A stretch of DNA of 64,000 nucleotides from Spirillospora albida (GTDB lineage: Bacteria; Actinomycetota; Actinomycetes; Streptosporangiales; Streptosporangiaceae). Every line of letters begins with the position of its first letter. Positions within the stretch are counted from its first letter, which is position 1. Under the pieces are notes generated by a model. It saw only the letters and a list, made by a program, of their open reading frames with translations. It was not told the DNA's origin and ran no database searches. Shown here piece after piece: positions 43,015-52,674 of the stretch. The translations under genes and the position numbers were made by a program. The stretch lies in contig NZ_JOFJ01000008.1 of assembly GCF_000718255.1 (NCBI RefSeq), positions 173,936 through 237,935 of the forward strand, given 5' to 3'.

Positions 43015-43851
43015 TCAGCGGCTCCCGGCGTCCTGCGCGGCCCTGCGCCGCCGGCTGCGCAGCGCCGCGGCCGCCCCGGCGGAGACGAGGAACGCGCCGG
43101 TCACCCACCAGATGCCGATCGTGTCCAACGCGCCGGTCACGGCGCCCTGGATCTCCGTGACGGCGCCGATGACGGGATCGTCCGCGGACTCCCCGGCGTT
43201 CACGCGCAACTCGTACCAGCCGTAGTAGGCGACATAGATCCCGGCGACGAGGAGGAATCCGCCGCTGGCGCGCGACACCCACGGGAGGAGCGCGCGGGTC
43301 CTGTTGACGGCGGCGTCCTGCGCGAGCGCCACCAGCAGGGACAGCGACGCGACCACCACTCCCATTCCGACGCCGTAGGCGATGAACGCGGCCAGCCCGG
43401 TCAGGAACTCGCCGCCGCCGGAGACCAGCCCGGTGACCGCGAGGAACGGCGCGATGGTGCACGACAGCGACGCCACCGCGTAGGACGCCCCGTACCCGTA
43501 GAGCGCGAGGAAGGAGTTCGACGGCCCGCCCACGCTCAGCCGGGGGATCCGGACGAGCAGCTCCCGCCCGGAGACCAGCCAGAGGCCCAGGCAGATCAGG
43601 ATCCCGCCCGTCACCACCGTCACCCAAGGCAGATGCTCCTGTACGGAGACCGTCGCCGCGCTGATGACGAGTCCCGCGACGCCGAAGACGGTGACGAACC
43701 CCGCCGTCATCGCGACCGACAGCCGCAGCCCCCGCAGCACGCCGCCCTTCCCCGACAGCAGGATCGCCAGGTAGGAGGGCAGCAGCGCGAAGCCGCACGG
43801 GTTGAACGCGGCGACCAGCCCGGCCGCCAGCGCGAGCGTGATGCCGTCCAT
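43015..43851 (-). CDS. CcdA/DsbD-like thiol-disulfide transmembrane protein
   Basis: 278 residues with about seven hydrophobic segments. The CcdA core shows FNPCGFALLPSYLAILLSG and the second conserved Cys in ASLSCTIAPFLAVTG. It moves reducing equivalents across the membrane to the extracytoplasmic thioredoxin encoded just upstream; the ATG of this gene shares one base with that stop. The arrangement matches the CcdA-like/Mpt53 pair of mycobacteria. Confidence 0.91.
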   Translation of the reverse strand: MDGITLALAAGLVAAFNPCGFALLPSYLAILLSGKGGVLRGLRLSVAMTAGFVTVFGVAGLVISAATVSVQEHLPWVTVVTGGILICLGLWLVSGRELLVRIPRLSVGGPSNSFLALYGYGASYAVASLSCTIAPFLAVTGLVSGGGEFLTGLAAFIAYGVGMGVVVASLSLLVALAQDAAVNRTRALLPWVSRASGGFLLVAGIYVAYYGWYELRVNAGESADDPVIGAVTEIQGAVTGALDTIGIWWVTGAFLVSAGAAAALRSRRRRAAQDAGSR

Positions 43852-44411
43852 CACATCGCGTGGTCGTCGATGAGGGAGGACAGCTCCTTCTCGTCCAGCG
43901 GCCCGGTCGCCTTCCGCGTGCCGCCTTCGGCGTTCATGAACAGGTAGGACGACTGGGACGTGACCCGGAAGTGCTTGTAGAGGGTGCCGGCCCGGTCGTC
44001 GAGCTGCACGAGCCCGGACGTCCCGGTCCGGGAGACGAACCGGTTCATCGCGTCCTTGTTCTTGTCGAGGCCCCCGATCCCGACGAAAACGACCTTGTCC
44101 CCGTACTTTCGAGCCGCCTCGGCGACCGCCGGGCCCTCCGCCTGGCACTTGGGGCACCACGGCGCCCAGAACCAGAACACGACGGGCTTGCCGGCGAGGC
44201 TCTTCCCGTCGAACATGCCGCCGTTGAGCTTCGTCGCCGTGAACTCCAGCTCGGCGGGCACCTTCATCGCGGCCCCGGACGAGGGAGTGCCGGAGGCGGA
44301 GGAGGCGGGGGGAGCGGCCGGCGCGGTGGCCGCACCGGAACCGGCGGACTCGCCGCCGCAGGCGGAGACGGCGAAGGCCACGGCGGCGGCGGTCAGAATG
44401 AGTTTCTTCAT
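43851..44411 (-). CDS. TlpA/DsbE-like thioredoxin lipoprotein
   Basis: 186 residues. Lipobox VSAC (Cys18) is followed by a Pro/Ala/Ser-rich spacer and a thioredoxin fold with redox motif in FWFWAPWCPKCQAEGP (CPKC). An Asp/Lys-rich C-terminus (GPLDEKELSSLIDDHAM) follows. It oxidises or reduces exported proteins in concert with the CcdA-like partner. It is divergent from the MerR gene, whose promoter region it shares. Confidence 0.93.
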   Translation of the reverse strand: MKKLILTAAAVAFAVSACGGESAGSGAATAPAAPPASSASGTPSSGAAMKVPAELEFTATKLNGGMFDGKSLAGKPVVFWFWAPWCPKCQAEGPAVAEAARKYGDKVVFVGIGGLDKNKDAMNRFVSRTGTSGLVQLDDRAGTLYKHFRVTSQSSYLFMNAEGGTRKATGPLDEKELSSLIDDHAM

Positions 44412-44483
44412 GGCGGCAACGTAAGCCGGGGACGCCCGTTGAGACCCTTACGAGCCGGTGACGTCCGGCCGCGGGAAACCGGT

Positions 44484-44514
44484 TTGCATCTCCCCCAAGG
44501 GGAGGTCCGAAGGT
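44484..44514 (+). promoter_or_regulatory. MerR-type promoter/operator in front of the merR gene
   Basis: -35 TTGCAT (44484-44489), 19-bp spacer containing the inverted repeat CTCCCC-CAA-GGGGAG, and a weak -10 GAAGGT (44509-44514) ending 7 nt before ATG 44522. The long spacer and centred repeat are what MerR-family activators bind. Confidence 0.65.
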
Positions 44515-44521
44515 GATGGGC

Positions 44522-45445
44522 ATGGCGGACGACATGCTGTTCTCGATCGGGGACCTGGCGCGGCGCACCGGCCTCACGGTGAAGACCGTCCGGTTCTACT
44601 CCGACCGGGGCCTCGTGCCCGCCGTCCGCAACCATGCCGGCCACCGCCGGTACGACGTGACCGCGCTGGCCCGCCTCGAGCTGGTGCGCACCCTCCGCGA
44701 CCTGGACGTCGACCTGGAGACCGTCCGGCGGCTGCTGGACCGGCGGGCCACCCTCCAGGAGATCGCGGCCGTGCACGCCGAGGCGCTCGACGCGCAGATC
44801 CGCGCCCTGCGGCTCCGCCGGGCCGTGCTGCGCGCGGTGGCCCGGCGCGGTTCCGAACCCGAGGAGTTGAAGATCATGCACGACATCGCCCGGCTCTCCG
44901 CCGAGCAGCGCGACCAGATCGTCCACGAGTTCATCGACGCGACCTTCGGCGGCCTGGACGCCGACCCGGGGTTCGTCGCGCGGATGCGCTCCGCCATGCC
45001 CCGGCTGCCCGACGACCCGGCGCCCGAGCAGGTCGAGGCGTGGATCGAGCTGGCCGACCTCGTCCGGGACGAGGACTTCCGCGCGTCCGTCCGGCGGATG
45101 GCCGAGACGCAGGCCGCCGACCCCGACGCGATCGAGTACGAGACCCTCACCGAAGAGGTCGTCACGCGGGTCAACGCCGCCCGCGTCGCCGGGACCGACC
45201 CTACGGCGCCCGAGGCCGCCCCCGTCCTCGCGGATCTGATCGCCCGGTACGCCCGCGCGTTCGGCGCCGAGGACACCCCGGCGTACCGGCGGGAGCTCCT
45301 GGAGCGGATGGAGGCCGCCTCCGACCCCCGGGCGTCCCGCTACTGGGAGCTTCTGGCCGTCATCAACGGCTGGCCGCCGAGCCCGGACAACATGCGCCCC
45401 GTCTTCACCTGGTTCATCGAGGCCCTCCGAGCCGATCTGGACTGA
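44522..45445 (+). CDS. MerR-family transcriptional regulator
   Basis: 307 residues. The N-terminal HTH/wing (FSIGDLARRTGLTVKTVRFYSDRGLVPA) and the dimer helix (about 75-110) are typical. The long C-terminal region is helical and resembles TipAS-like or drug-binding domains found in actinomycete MerR proteins. No metal-binding Cys cluster is seen, so a metal sensor is unlikely. I chose ATG 44522 as a leaderless start; GTG 44513 or ATG 44516, placed after GGAGGT, are alternatives. It probably autoregulates and may control the divergent redox pair. Confidence 0.86.
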   Translation: MADDMLFSIGDLARRTGLTVKTVRFYSDRGLVPAVRNHAGHRRYDVTALARLELVRTLRDLDVDLETVRRLLDRRATLQEIAAVHAEALDAQIRALRLRRAVLRAVARRGSEPEELKIMHDIARLSAEQRDQIVHEFIDATFGGLDADPGFVARMRSAMPRLPDDPAPEQVEAWIELADLVRDEDFRASVRRMAETQAADPDAIEYETLTEEVVTRVNAARVAGTDPTAPEAAPVLADLIARYARAFGAEDTPAYRRELLERMEAASDPRASRYWELLAVINGWPPSPDNMRPVFTWFIEALRADLD

Positions 45446-45474
45446 ACCTCACGGATCGACGCGGCTGTGCGGTG

Positions 45475-45505
45475 CCGCCATCCCCCGGGGTGCGGGGGAT
45501 GGCGG
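45475..45505 (+). terminator. Terminator after merR
   Basis: Perfect 12-bp stem CCGCCATCCCCC / GGGGGATGGCGG around a 7-nt loop, 30 nt after the merR stop codon and before the esterase promoter. Confidence 0.8.
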
Positions 45506-45596
45506 TCGTCCGGACGATGGACGACCTATGTACCCGAACGTTTACTTGGGGGTATTCTCGCGGCGGCCGATCGGCGCACGGCGAGAGGACGGGCAC

Positions 45597-46568
45597 ATGG
45601 CGATCACGCCCACGATCGAGGAGCGCGCGGGCTGCGGGCTCGCGGCCCGCCTGGCGGCGCGGATCGCGTACCGCTTCCTGCGGCCGCTCGTCACCCGCCT
45701 GCCCTGGACCCCGTTCACCCTCCGCTTCGCCTTCCTCCTCGACCTCGTCGGCGTCTTCCTCGTCCCGCCGCGCGGTACAAGGACCACCAAGGTGCGGGGC
45801 CTGCCCTGCCCCGCCGAATGGGTGCGCGGCCCCGGCGTGGACCGCGCGTCCCGGAAGGTGATCCTGTACTTCCACGGCGGCGGATTCGTCGCCTGCGGCC
45901 TGCGCACCCACCGCCGAATGATCGCCCGGATCTCCCAGGCGGCGGGGATGCCGGTCCTGTCGGTGGGCTACCGCATGCAGCCCCGCGTGCCCATCGAGAC
46001 GTCCATCGCCGACTGCGTCGAGGCGTACCGGCGGCTCCTCGCGGCCGGATACGCGCCGGACGACATCGTCGTCGGCGGCGACTCCGCCGGCGGCTACCTC
46101 GCCTTCACGGCCCCGCTCAGGGCCGTGCGCGAGGGCCTGCCCCGTCCGGCCGGCATCGCCGCCCTGTCGCCGTTCCTCGACCTCGACATCGACCAGAAGA
46201 TCGCCCACGCGAACGCCGCGCTGGACCCCTTCATCCCGGCCACCCGGCTCTGGGACATGGTCCGCACCTGCTTTCCGGGCGCCGACGTCACCGACCCCGA
46301 ACTCTGCCCCGTCCACGCCGACCTCGGGGACCTCCCGCCGGCCCTCATCCAGGTGGGGTCGATCGAGGTGCTCCTGGGCGACGCCGAGCTGATGGCCGAG
46401 CGCCTGGGCGCGGCCGGCGTCCCCTGCACCCTCCAGATCTGGGAGGGCCAGATGCACGTCTTCCAGGTCTTCGCGGACGTGTCCCGCGAGGGCCTGATCG
46501 CGATCAAGGAGATCGGGGCCTTCGCCCGCGAGGTGACCGCCCGAACGGCCCGCGAGCGGGCCGCGTAG
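45597..46568 (+). CDS. Alpha/beta hydrolase, hormone-sensitive-lipase (family IV) esterase
   Basis: 323 residues. An N-terminal amphipathic/hydrophobic stretch (about 15-55) could tether it to membranes. Then come the oxyanion motif FHGGGF, nucleophile elbow GDSAGG, and a likely His in GQMHVFQ near the C-terminus. Family IV enzymes hydrolyse short to medium acyl esters. It follows the merR terminator; TATTCT at 45553-45558 may be its -10. RBS GAGAGGA sets the start. Confidence 0.9.
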   Translation: MAITPTIEERAGCGLAARLAARIAYRFLRPLVTRLPWTPFTLRFAFLLDLVGVFLVPPRGTRTTKVRGLPCPAEWVRGPGVDRASRKVILYFHGGGFVACGLRTHRRMIARISQAAGMPVLSVGYRMQPRVPIETSIADCVEAYRRLLAAGYAPDDIVVGGDSAGGYLAFTAPLRAVREGLPRPAGIAALSPFLDLDIDQKIAHANAALDPFIPATRLWDMVRTCFPGADVTDPELCPVHADLGDLPPALIQVGSIEVLLGDAELMAERLGAAGVPCTLQIWEGQMHVFQVFADVSREGLIAIKEIGAFAREVTARTARERAA

Positions 46569-46668
46569 CGCTCGTCCGCGCGAACCCCCTGGCCTGGGCA
46601 CTGTTTTGCCCGGTCTTTGACGGGTACCCGGCCGCTCGAACGAGAGCGGACGATGGGGTGACGCGGGC

Positions 46669-47458
46669 GTGAACTTCCGGACGGGACTCGCCGCCGGTGC
46701 GGGCGGCTATCTGGCGGCCCGCGCGGCGGGACGGGCCGGACGCCGGGTGGCGGACCGCGTCGTCGCGCGGTACCGGGCCCGGCTGGAGCGGTACGTCCGG
46801 GAGCGGGCGGCCGAGGTCGAGAACACCGGCGGCCCGCTCGCCAAGGCCGCGCTGGCCGGGGCTAGGGCGCTGCTCGAGGGACGCTCGCCCGCGCGGGCGT
46901 TTCCTCGGCGTGGGCTGGGCGGCCTTCAAGGCGGTCCTCGCCCGGATCTTCGGCGGCGGGTGGGGCGGACCGGTCGACATCGTCGAGGAGATCGACATCG
47001 GTGCGCCCTGCCGCCTCGTCTACGACCAGTGGACGAGGTTCGAGGACTTCCCCTCCTTCATGAAGAAGGTCGTGTCCGTCGAGCAGACGTCCGACCGGAA
47101 GCTGTCGTGGAAGGCGAAGGTCTTCTGGTCGACGCGGACGTGGCAGGCGACGATCACCGAGCAGGTCCCCGAGCGGCACATCGTGTGGCGCTCCCAGGGC
47201 CCGAAGGGCCTTGTGCACGGGACCGTCAGCTTCCATGAGCGGTCTCCCGACCTCACCCGCGTCCTGCTCGTCCTGGAGTACCACCCGCGTGGCCTCTTCG
47301 AGCGGACCGGCAACCTGTGGCGCGCGCAGGGACGCCGTGTCCGGCTCGAGCTCAAGCATTTCCGCCGCCATGTGATGACGCGGTCGCTCACCCGTCCCGA
47401 GGAGATCGAGGGATGGCGGGGCGAGATCCGCGACGGCGAGGTGGTGCACGCGCCGTGA
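46669..47458 (+). pseudogene. SRPBCC-family (polyketide cyclase/START-like) gene with a +1 frameshift
   Basis: The frame from GTG 46669 gives MNFRTGLAAGAGGYLAARAA through ALLEGRSPARAF. The frame +1 to it then continues LGVGWAAFKAVLARIFGGGW and runs to 47458 as a complete SRPBCC domain (IDIGAPCRLVYDQWTRFEDF, WKAKVFWSTRTW). The switch is at about 46900-46904 (GCG TTT CCT CGG), where skipping one C restores one protein of about 262 residues. The domain half is as conserved as in the intact tandem paralogue, so a sequencing error or a programmed shift is as likely as decay. A hydrophobic Ala/Gly-rich N-terminus could be a membrane segment. Confidence 0.75.
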
Positions 47459-47500
47459 GACACCCCAGAAGACAACCCCTATATGCGGAGGTACACACCC

Positions 47501-48448
47501 ATGAGAGGTAAGAAGAGCGGCCTGGTCCCGATCGGGAACCTGGCGAAGCGGCTGCCGGTGGGCCGCAGCCGCAAGCGGACCCCGGACCTGAGCCGGATCA
47601 CGAAGAACCTGCCGTCCGGGGTGCCCGGCGGCCGTACCGCCGGCGCGGCGGGCGGCGTCCTGCTGGGCGTCGGCACGGCCGTCGCCGCGGGCCGGGCGCT
47701 GAGCCGGCGCGGCAAGGACTCCTCGCCGGAGGAGACCGAGCAGAGCAAGGCCGTCGAGCGCGAGCCCGCCGAGGAGAAGGCCGGCGAGCAGGACGACAAG
47801 CAGTCCAAGGGCCTCCTCGCCGGCGTGAAGGACTCGGTCGGCAACGCCCTCAAGCCCGGTGGCAAGGGCGGCAAGGGCGGCGAGAAGGTGAAGGTCACCA
47901 ACATCGTCGAGCACATCGACATCGGTGCGCCGCGCCGCCTCGTCTACAACCAGTACACGCAGTTCCAGGACTTCCCGTCCTTCATGAAGAAGGTCGTCTC
48001 GGTCGACCAGGAGGACGAGACCAAGCTGCACTGGAAGGCGAAGATCTTCTGGTCGTCGCGCTCCTGGGAGTCCACGATCATCGAGCAGGTCCCCGACCAG
48101 CACATCGTGTGGCGGTCGAAGGGCCCGAAGGGGCACGTGGACGGGACGGTCAGCTTCCACAAGCTGGCCCCGAACCTGACCCGCGTCCTGATGGTCCTCG
48201 AGTACCACCCGCAGGGGCTGTTCGAGAAGACCGCGAACATGTGGCGCGCCCAGGGCCGCCGCGCCCGGCTGGAGCTGAAGCACTTCCGCCGGTACGTGAT
48301 GACGCGGTCGCTCACCCACCCCGACGAGGTGGAGGGCTGGCGCGGCGAGATCCACGACAGCGAGGTCGTCCGGACGCACGAGGAGGCGCTGGACGACGAG
48401 AAGCGCGCCGAGAAGGAGCAGCAGGCGGAGTACGAGGAGGTCCGCTAG
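47501..48448 (+). CDS. SRPBCC-family protein with Gly/Lys-rich N-terminal extension
   Basis: 315 residues. The basic N-terminus has a short hydrophobic patch (about 47-70, AGAAGGVLLGVGTAVAAGRAL). A Glu/Lys-rich linker and GGKGGKGG stretch follow, then an SRPBCC/START-like ligand-binding domain (about 135-285; EHIDIGAPRRLVYNQY, FPSFMKKVVSVDQ, WKAKIFWSSRSWEST). A long acidic helical tail ends the protein. Such domains bind hydrophobic ligands; no catalytic residues can be assigned. RBS CGGAGGTA. It shares a CTAG with the convergent regulator (stop codons overlap by 3 bp on opposite strands). Confidence 0.88.
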   Translation: MRGKKSGLVPIGNLAKRLPVGRSRKRTPDLSRITKNLPSGVPGGRTAGAAGGVLLGVGTAVAAGRALSRRGKDSSPEETEQSKAVEREPAEEKAGEQDDKQSKGLLAGVKDSVGNALKPGGKGGKGGEKVKVTNIVEHIDIGAPRRLVYNQYTQFQDFPSFMKKVVSVDQEDETKLHWKAKIFWSSRSWESTIIEQVPDQHIVWRSKGPKGHVDGTVSFHKLAPNLTRVLMVLEYHPQGLFEKTANMWRAQGRRARLELKHFRRYVMTRSLTHPDEVEGWRGEIHDSEVVRTHEEALDDEKRAEKEQQAEYEEVR

Positions 48449-51162
48449 CCGATCAGGCGGGCCAGCTCCACCCGGGACCGGATCCCCAGCCGCGTGAACA
48501 CGTTGCGGAGGTGATGGTCGATCGTCCGGGGGCTGAGGACGAGCCGCGCCGCGATCTCCCGGTTGGTGGCGCCCTCGGCCGCGAGCCGGGCGATCCGCGC
48601 CTGCTGGGCGGTGAGGCCGCCGAGGTCCGCGCGGCGCACCGGCACGGCCGGTGCGCGCTCGGGCGCGGCGCGGCCGGGGACGGGCTCCCCGGCCGCGCGC
48701 AGCTCGGTGCGGGCCTGCGCGGCCCACGGCTCGGCGCCGTGCCGCTCGAAGGTCCGCAGCGCGGCGCGGAGGTGCTCGCGGGCCGCGCGGGGCCGCCGGC
48801 CGCGCCGCAGCCGGTGCCCGAACAGCAGGGCGGTGCGGGCCAGCTCGTGATCGGCGCCGGCCGCCTCGTGCAGCCGGAGCGCCTCGGTGAAATGGTGCTC
48901 GGCCTCGTCGCCGGCCGCGAGGAGGGCGCGGCAGCGGGCGGCGAGGGCCAGCGCGGCGGGTCCGCGCGTGGCGTCCGTCCAGCGGGCGTAGTCGGCGAAC
49001 GCCAGGGCGGCGCGCGCCGGGTCGCCGTCCCGGACCAGCGCCTCGACCAGATGCGGCGCCGCGTGCAGCCGGACGAGGGCGGGCGCGCCGGGCGGGACGA
49101 GGCGTCCGGCGGCGTCGGCGGGGCGTCCGGCTGCGAGGTCCAGGCAGGCCGCCGCCCACGCGCCGACGGCGGACGCCCGGACGAGACCGCGCCGGGCGGC
49201 CGCGGGGGCGAGGGCGTCGAGCCGGGCGCGGGCGCCGCGCGCGTCGCCGGCGCGCGCCGCGGCCAGCGCGAGCGTCGCGAGCTGCTCGGCCGCGTGGACG
49301 TGCAGCCGGGTCGCCTGCGCGAGGCGCAGCCCGTCGGCCCCGGCGGTGGCGGGCGCCGTCCCCGGCCCGAGCAGGGCCTCCGCGCGCGCCGCGACGAGCA
49401 GCGCGAACGACGCGGCGGGCATCCGGCCCCGGCGGCGAGCCGACTCGGCCGCACCGGACGCGAGGATCCGGGCACGGCCCGCGTCGTCCAGCGCGAGCGC
49501 CGCGATCGCCGCGCAGGCCCGTGCGGCGGGGTCGACGACGATGTCGGCGAGCCGCACCGCGCCGCCGAGCAGGGCCGCCGCGTCCGCGTACCGGCCCCGG
49601 GCGAGCGCGGCCATGCCGGTGAGGTGCGCCCGCACCAGCGCGGACCGGGCGCCGTCGTCGCCGGTGAGGTCGGCCCGCGCGGCGATCGCGGCGTACGCTT
49701 CGGCGTCGCCGGCGCTGTCGGCGGCCTCCGCCGCCCACATCAGCGCGGTGAGGGCGTCCGTGCCCGCGAGCCGTCCGGCCGTTTCCGTCAGGATCCTGAC
49801 CGCCCTGGAAGGGACACCGGATCCCGCCTCCATCTCCCCCCGCAGCCGCTCCGCTCTCTCGGGTGCGACCTGGACGGGCCGGGCGCGGCGCAGGAGCATG
49901 CGGGCGCGGCGCGTCCGCCCGGCGGTCCACGCGTCGGCGGCGGCGGCCAGGTAGCGGTCCGTGCGTGTCGGGCCGTCGGTGGTGAGGGTGGCGGCCCGCT
50001 GCCAGGTCCGCCAGGAATCGGCGGGGACGTCCCCGTTCCGGGCGGCCTCCGCGAGCGCGGCGGCCACCGCGTCGTCCGGTTCCCCGGTCCCCGCCGCGCG
50101 GTGCCACAGCCGCGACGCCCGCTGCCAGTCCTGGACGAGCACCTTCGCCAGCAGCGCGTGCGCGGCCTGCTGCTCGGCGCGCGACGCGTCCGCCCACAGC
50201 GACGCCCGGATCAGCGGATCCCGCACCGCCACCCCAGACCCGTCGAACCGCAGCAGCCCCGACTCGCGCGCCGCGTCGATCTCGCGGGCGCCGATGCCCG
50301 CCTTGCGCATCGCCCGCGCGAGCGCCGGGCCGTCCAGCCGCTCCTCCGCCACCGCCATCAGCGCGAGCCGCCGCGCCCGGACCGGAAGCCGCAGGTGGCG
50401 ATGCCGGTACAGGGCCCGCAGCGTGCTGCCGGGCGGCAGGACGCGCGGCGGCGCCGTCGCCCCGGACAGCTGCCCCGGCGTCAGCGCCCCGGCCAGCTCC
50501 CGGATCGCGAGCGGCCGCCCGCCCGCGAGGTCGACGATCTCCTCCGCGAGGTCCCATCCGGCGTCGCCGCCGGCGGCCTCGCCGAGCAGCGCGTCAAGGA
50601 CGCGCAGGCTCGCCTCCGCGTCGAGGGGCGGCAGCGGCAGCCGCCGGATCCCGTCGAGCCCCCGCGGCGGGCGCCGGTCGTCGCGCGCCGCGAACAGCAC
50701 CGCGACCGCCTCGTCCTGGACGCGCCGCGCCGCGAACGCCAGCGCGTCCAGCGACCCGGAGTCGAGCCACTGGACGTCGTCGGCGACGCACAGCAGCGGG
50801 CCGTCCTCGGCGGCGCGGCTCAGCAGTTCGCACAGCGCGAACGGGACGACGCCGCCACCGCCCGTCCCGCCGACCGCCGCGCCGAGCGCCTGGGCATAGG
50901 GGGGCGGGAGGCGGGGCAGCAGGTCCAGGACCGGCCGCAGCAGCCGGTGCAGGCCCGCGTACGGGACACCCGCCTCACCGGGCACGCCGGTCGTCGCCAG
51001 CACCCGGAACCCGTCCTTCGGCGCCGCGTCCAGGAGCGCGGTCTTGCCCATGCCGGCGCCGGCCGTGAGCGCGAGCGCCCCGCCGCGCCGCCGCTCGCGG
51101 GCGCCGTCCAGCAGTGCGGTGAGGGTCGCGAGTTCGCCTTCGCGCCCGTACAACGTGGTCAT
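48445..51162 (-). CDS. LAL-type LuxR regulator with ATPase domain
   Basis: 905 residues. The N-terminal AAA/STAND ATPase has Walker A (TAGAGMGKTALL, about 30-41) and Walker B-like LLCVADDVQWLD. A long TPR-like helical middle follows, and then a C-terminal LuxR HTH (LTAQQARIARLAAEGATNREIAARLVLSPRTIDHHLRNV). LAL proteins are often pathway activators of polyketide or sugar genes, but no biosynthetic cluster is adjacent here. Start ATG 51162 is set by GGAGGGG. The gene runs convergently into the SRPBCC gene. Confidence 0.93.
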   Translation of the reverse strand: MTTLYGREGELATLTALLDGARERRRGGALALTAGAGMGKTALLDAAPKDGFRVLATTGVPGEAGVPYAGLHRLLRPVLDLLPRLPPPYAQALGAAVGGTGGGGVVPFALCELLSRAAEDGPLLCVADDVQWLDSGSLDALAFAARRVQDEAVAVLFAARDDRRPPRGLDGIRRLPLPPLDAEASLRVLDALLGEAAGGDAGWDLAEEIVDLAGGRPLAIRELAGALTPGQLSGATAPPRVLPPGSTLRALYRHRHLRLPVRARRLALMAVAEERLDGPALARAMRKAGIGAREIDAARESGLLRFDGSGVAVRDPLIRASLWADASRAEQQAAHALLAKVLVQDWQRASRLWHRAAGTGEPDDAVAAALAEAARNGDVPADSWRTWQRAATLTTDGPTRTDRYLAAAADAWTAGRTRRARMLLRRARPVQVAPERAERLRGEMEAGSGVPSRAVRILTETAGRLAGTDALTALMWAAEAADSAGDAEAYAAIAARADLTGDDGARSALVRAHLTGMAALARGRYADAAALLGGAVRLADIVVDPAARACAAIAALALDDAGRARILASGAAESARRRGRMPAASFALLVAARAEALLGPGTAPATAGADGLRLAQATRLHVHAAEQLATLALAAARAGDARGARARLDALAPAAARRGLVRASAVGAWAAACLDLAAGRPADAAGRLVPPGAPALVRLHAAPHLVEALVRDGDPARAALAFADYARWTDATRGPAALALAARCRALLAAGDEAEHHFTEALRLHEAAGADHELARTALLFGHRLRRGRRPRAAREHLRAALRTFERHGAEPWAAQARTELRAAGEPVPGRAAPERAPAVPVRRADLGGLTAQQARIARLAAEGATNREIAARLVLSPRTIDHHLRNVFTRLGIRSRVELARLIG

Positions 51163-51371
51163 GCCGGCCCCTCCTCGACGACGGCGGGACGGGACCACAG
51201 GGGAGCATGCGGCGCCGGGTGCGGTCCAGAGTGGGGCGCGGGCGCGGGGCGCGGGCGCAATCCGGACGCCCCGCGATTGTGAGCGTGCACAGTCCGGGCC
51301 GGAGCTCATGGTCGATACGTCCGTTCCGGTGGCAGTATGAGCCACCCGCGTTGTGCAGGAGGTGGCATGCC

Positions 51372-52619
51372 ATGACGGGAGCGCGCCCGGGGCTCGCCGA
51401 GCCCGCGTCCCCTTCCGCGGCCGACGCGGACCGCGCGATCCTGCGCAAGGCGGTGCTGCGCCTCACCGGCCGGCTCCCCGACCTCGCCGACCGCCTGGCG
51501 CGGGAGATCCTTTCGGGCGAGCCCTCCGCCCGGTCCGAACCGCTGCGCGCCGACCTGCTGGACGTGTGCCGGAGGGGCCTCGGGCACGGCTTCCAGGCCA
51601 TCCTGGAACCGGAGGGCGGCCGCGCCGACCTCGACTGGGCCGAGCGGCTCGGGCAGCGCCGCGCGCACGAGGGTCTGCCCCTCGACCAGCTCCTGCGCTC
51701 CTACCGCCTCGCCGGGCGGGTGTTCTGGGAGGCCGTGGTCGAGACCGTCGGCCGGCACGAGCCCGCGAACGTGCCGGCGCTCGTCCGGCAGGCCACCCGC
51801 ACCTGGGACACCATCGACCAGCAGTCCAGCGCCGCCGCCTCCGCCTACCACCGCACGGAGTTCGCGCTGGCCCGCCGCAGCGAGGAGCGCGTCCAGGCGG
51901 TCGTGGACGCGCTGCTGGACGGCCAGGGCGCCGACGGCGGCCTCGTCGGGACCGCGACGTCCCTGCTGGGCCTGCCCGCGACCGGCCGGTACGCCGTCGT
52001 CGTGCTGGCCGCCGAGCACGGCCGCGCCCTCTCCGACGACGGCAGGCCCGGCGACACCGGCGGCATGCGGTTCATCTGGCGGCTCCGCGCGGACGCCCAG
52101 GTCGCCCTCGTCGCGCTCGGCGCCGCCGGCCTCGACGACCTGGTCGGCGCCGTCCGCCCCTACGCGCGCCGCCACGCGGGCGTCAGCCCCGTCGTCGACA
52201 GCCTCGCCGAACTCGGCCGCGCCCGCTGGATGGCGGAACTCGCGCTCCGCACGTGCCGGGGGGCGGATCCGCAGATCGCCCGGATGGACAAGCGGATCCC
52301 GGAGGCCCTGGTGCTCTCCCAGCCCCGCCTCGCCGGGCGCCTCGGGCAGGTCGCGTTCGGCGGCCTCGCCGAGGTCGAGCCCGCGTTCCGTGACGTCCTG
52401 CTGACGACCCTGGAGACCTGGCTGGACTGCGACGGCTCCGCGGCGCGGGCGGCCGAGCTGCTCTTCTGCCACCGCAACACCGTCCTCAACCGGCTGCGGA
52501 AGATCGAGCAGCTGACGGGACGGCAGCTGACCCGTCCGGGGGACCTGGTGGAGCTGGCGCTGGCGCTGAGCGCCGTGCGGCTGCACGACCGCAGGCATTC
52601 CGTCGCGCTCGGCCGGTGA
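51372..52619 (+). CDS. PucR-type HTH regulator with RsbRD-like N-terminus
   Basis: 415 residues. The helical N-terminal domain (LTGRLPDLADRLAREILSGEPS) and the C-terminal HTH (AARAAELLFCHRNTVLNRLRKIEQLTG) give the same build as the regulator at 29.6 kb, though the two are clearly diverged. RBS AGGAGGTGG. It is divergent from the LAL gene with about 210 bp between them. The small acidic-protein gene follows 55 nt later on the same strand. Confidence 0.88.
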   Translation: MTGARPGLAEPASPSAADADRAILRKAVLRLTGRLPDLADRLAREILSGEPSARSEPLRADLLDVCRRGLGHGFQAILEPEGGRADLDWAERLGQRRAHEGLPLDQLLRSYRLAGRVFWEAVVETVGRHEPANVPALVRQATRTWDTIDQQSSAAASAYHRTEFALARRSEERVQAVVDALLDGQGADGGLVGTATSLLGLPATGRYAVVVLAAEHGRALSDDGRPGDTGGMRFIWRLRADAQVALVALGAAGLDDLVGAVRPYARRHAGVSPVVDSLAELGRARWMAELALRTCRGADPQIARMDKRIPEALVLSQPRLAGRLGQVAFGGLAEVEPAFRDVLLTTLETWLDCDGSAARAAELLFCHRNTVLNRLRKIEQLTGRQLTRPGDLVELALALSAVRLHDRRHSVALGR

Positions 52620-52674
52620 GCTGGGATCCTCGTATCCTGACCCCGGACGAACCCCCACGGGCCGGGAGTCACCC

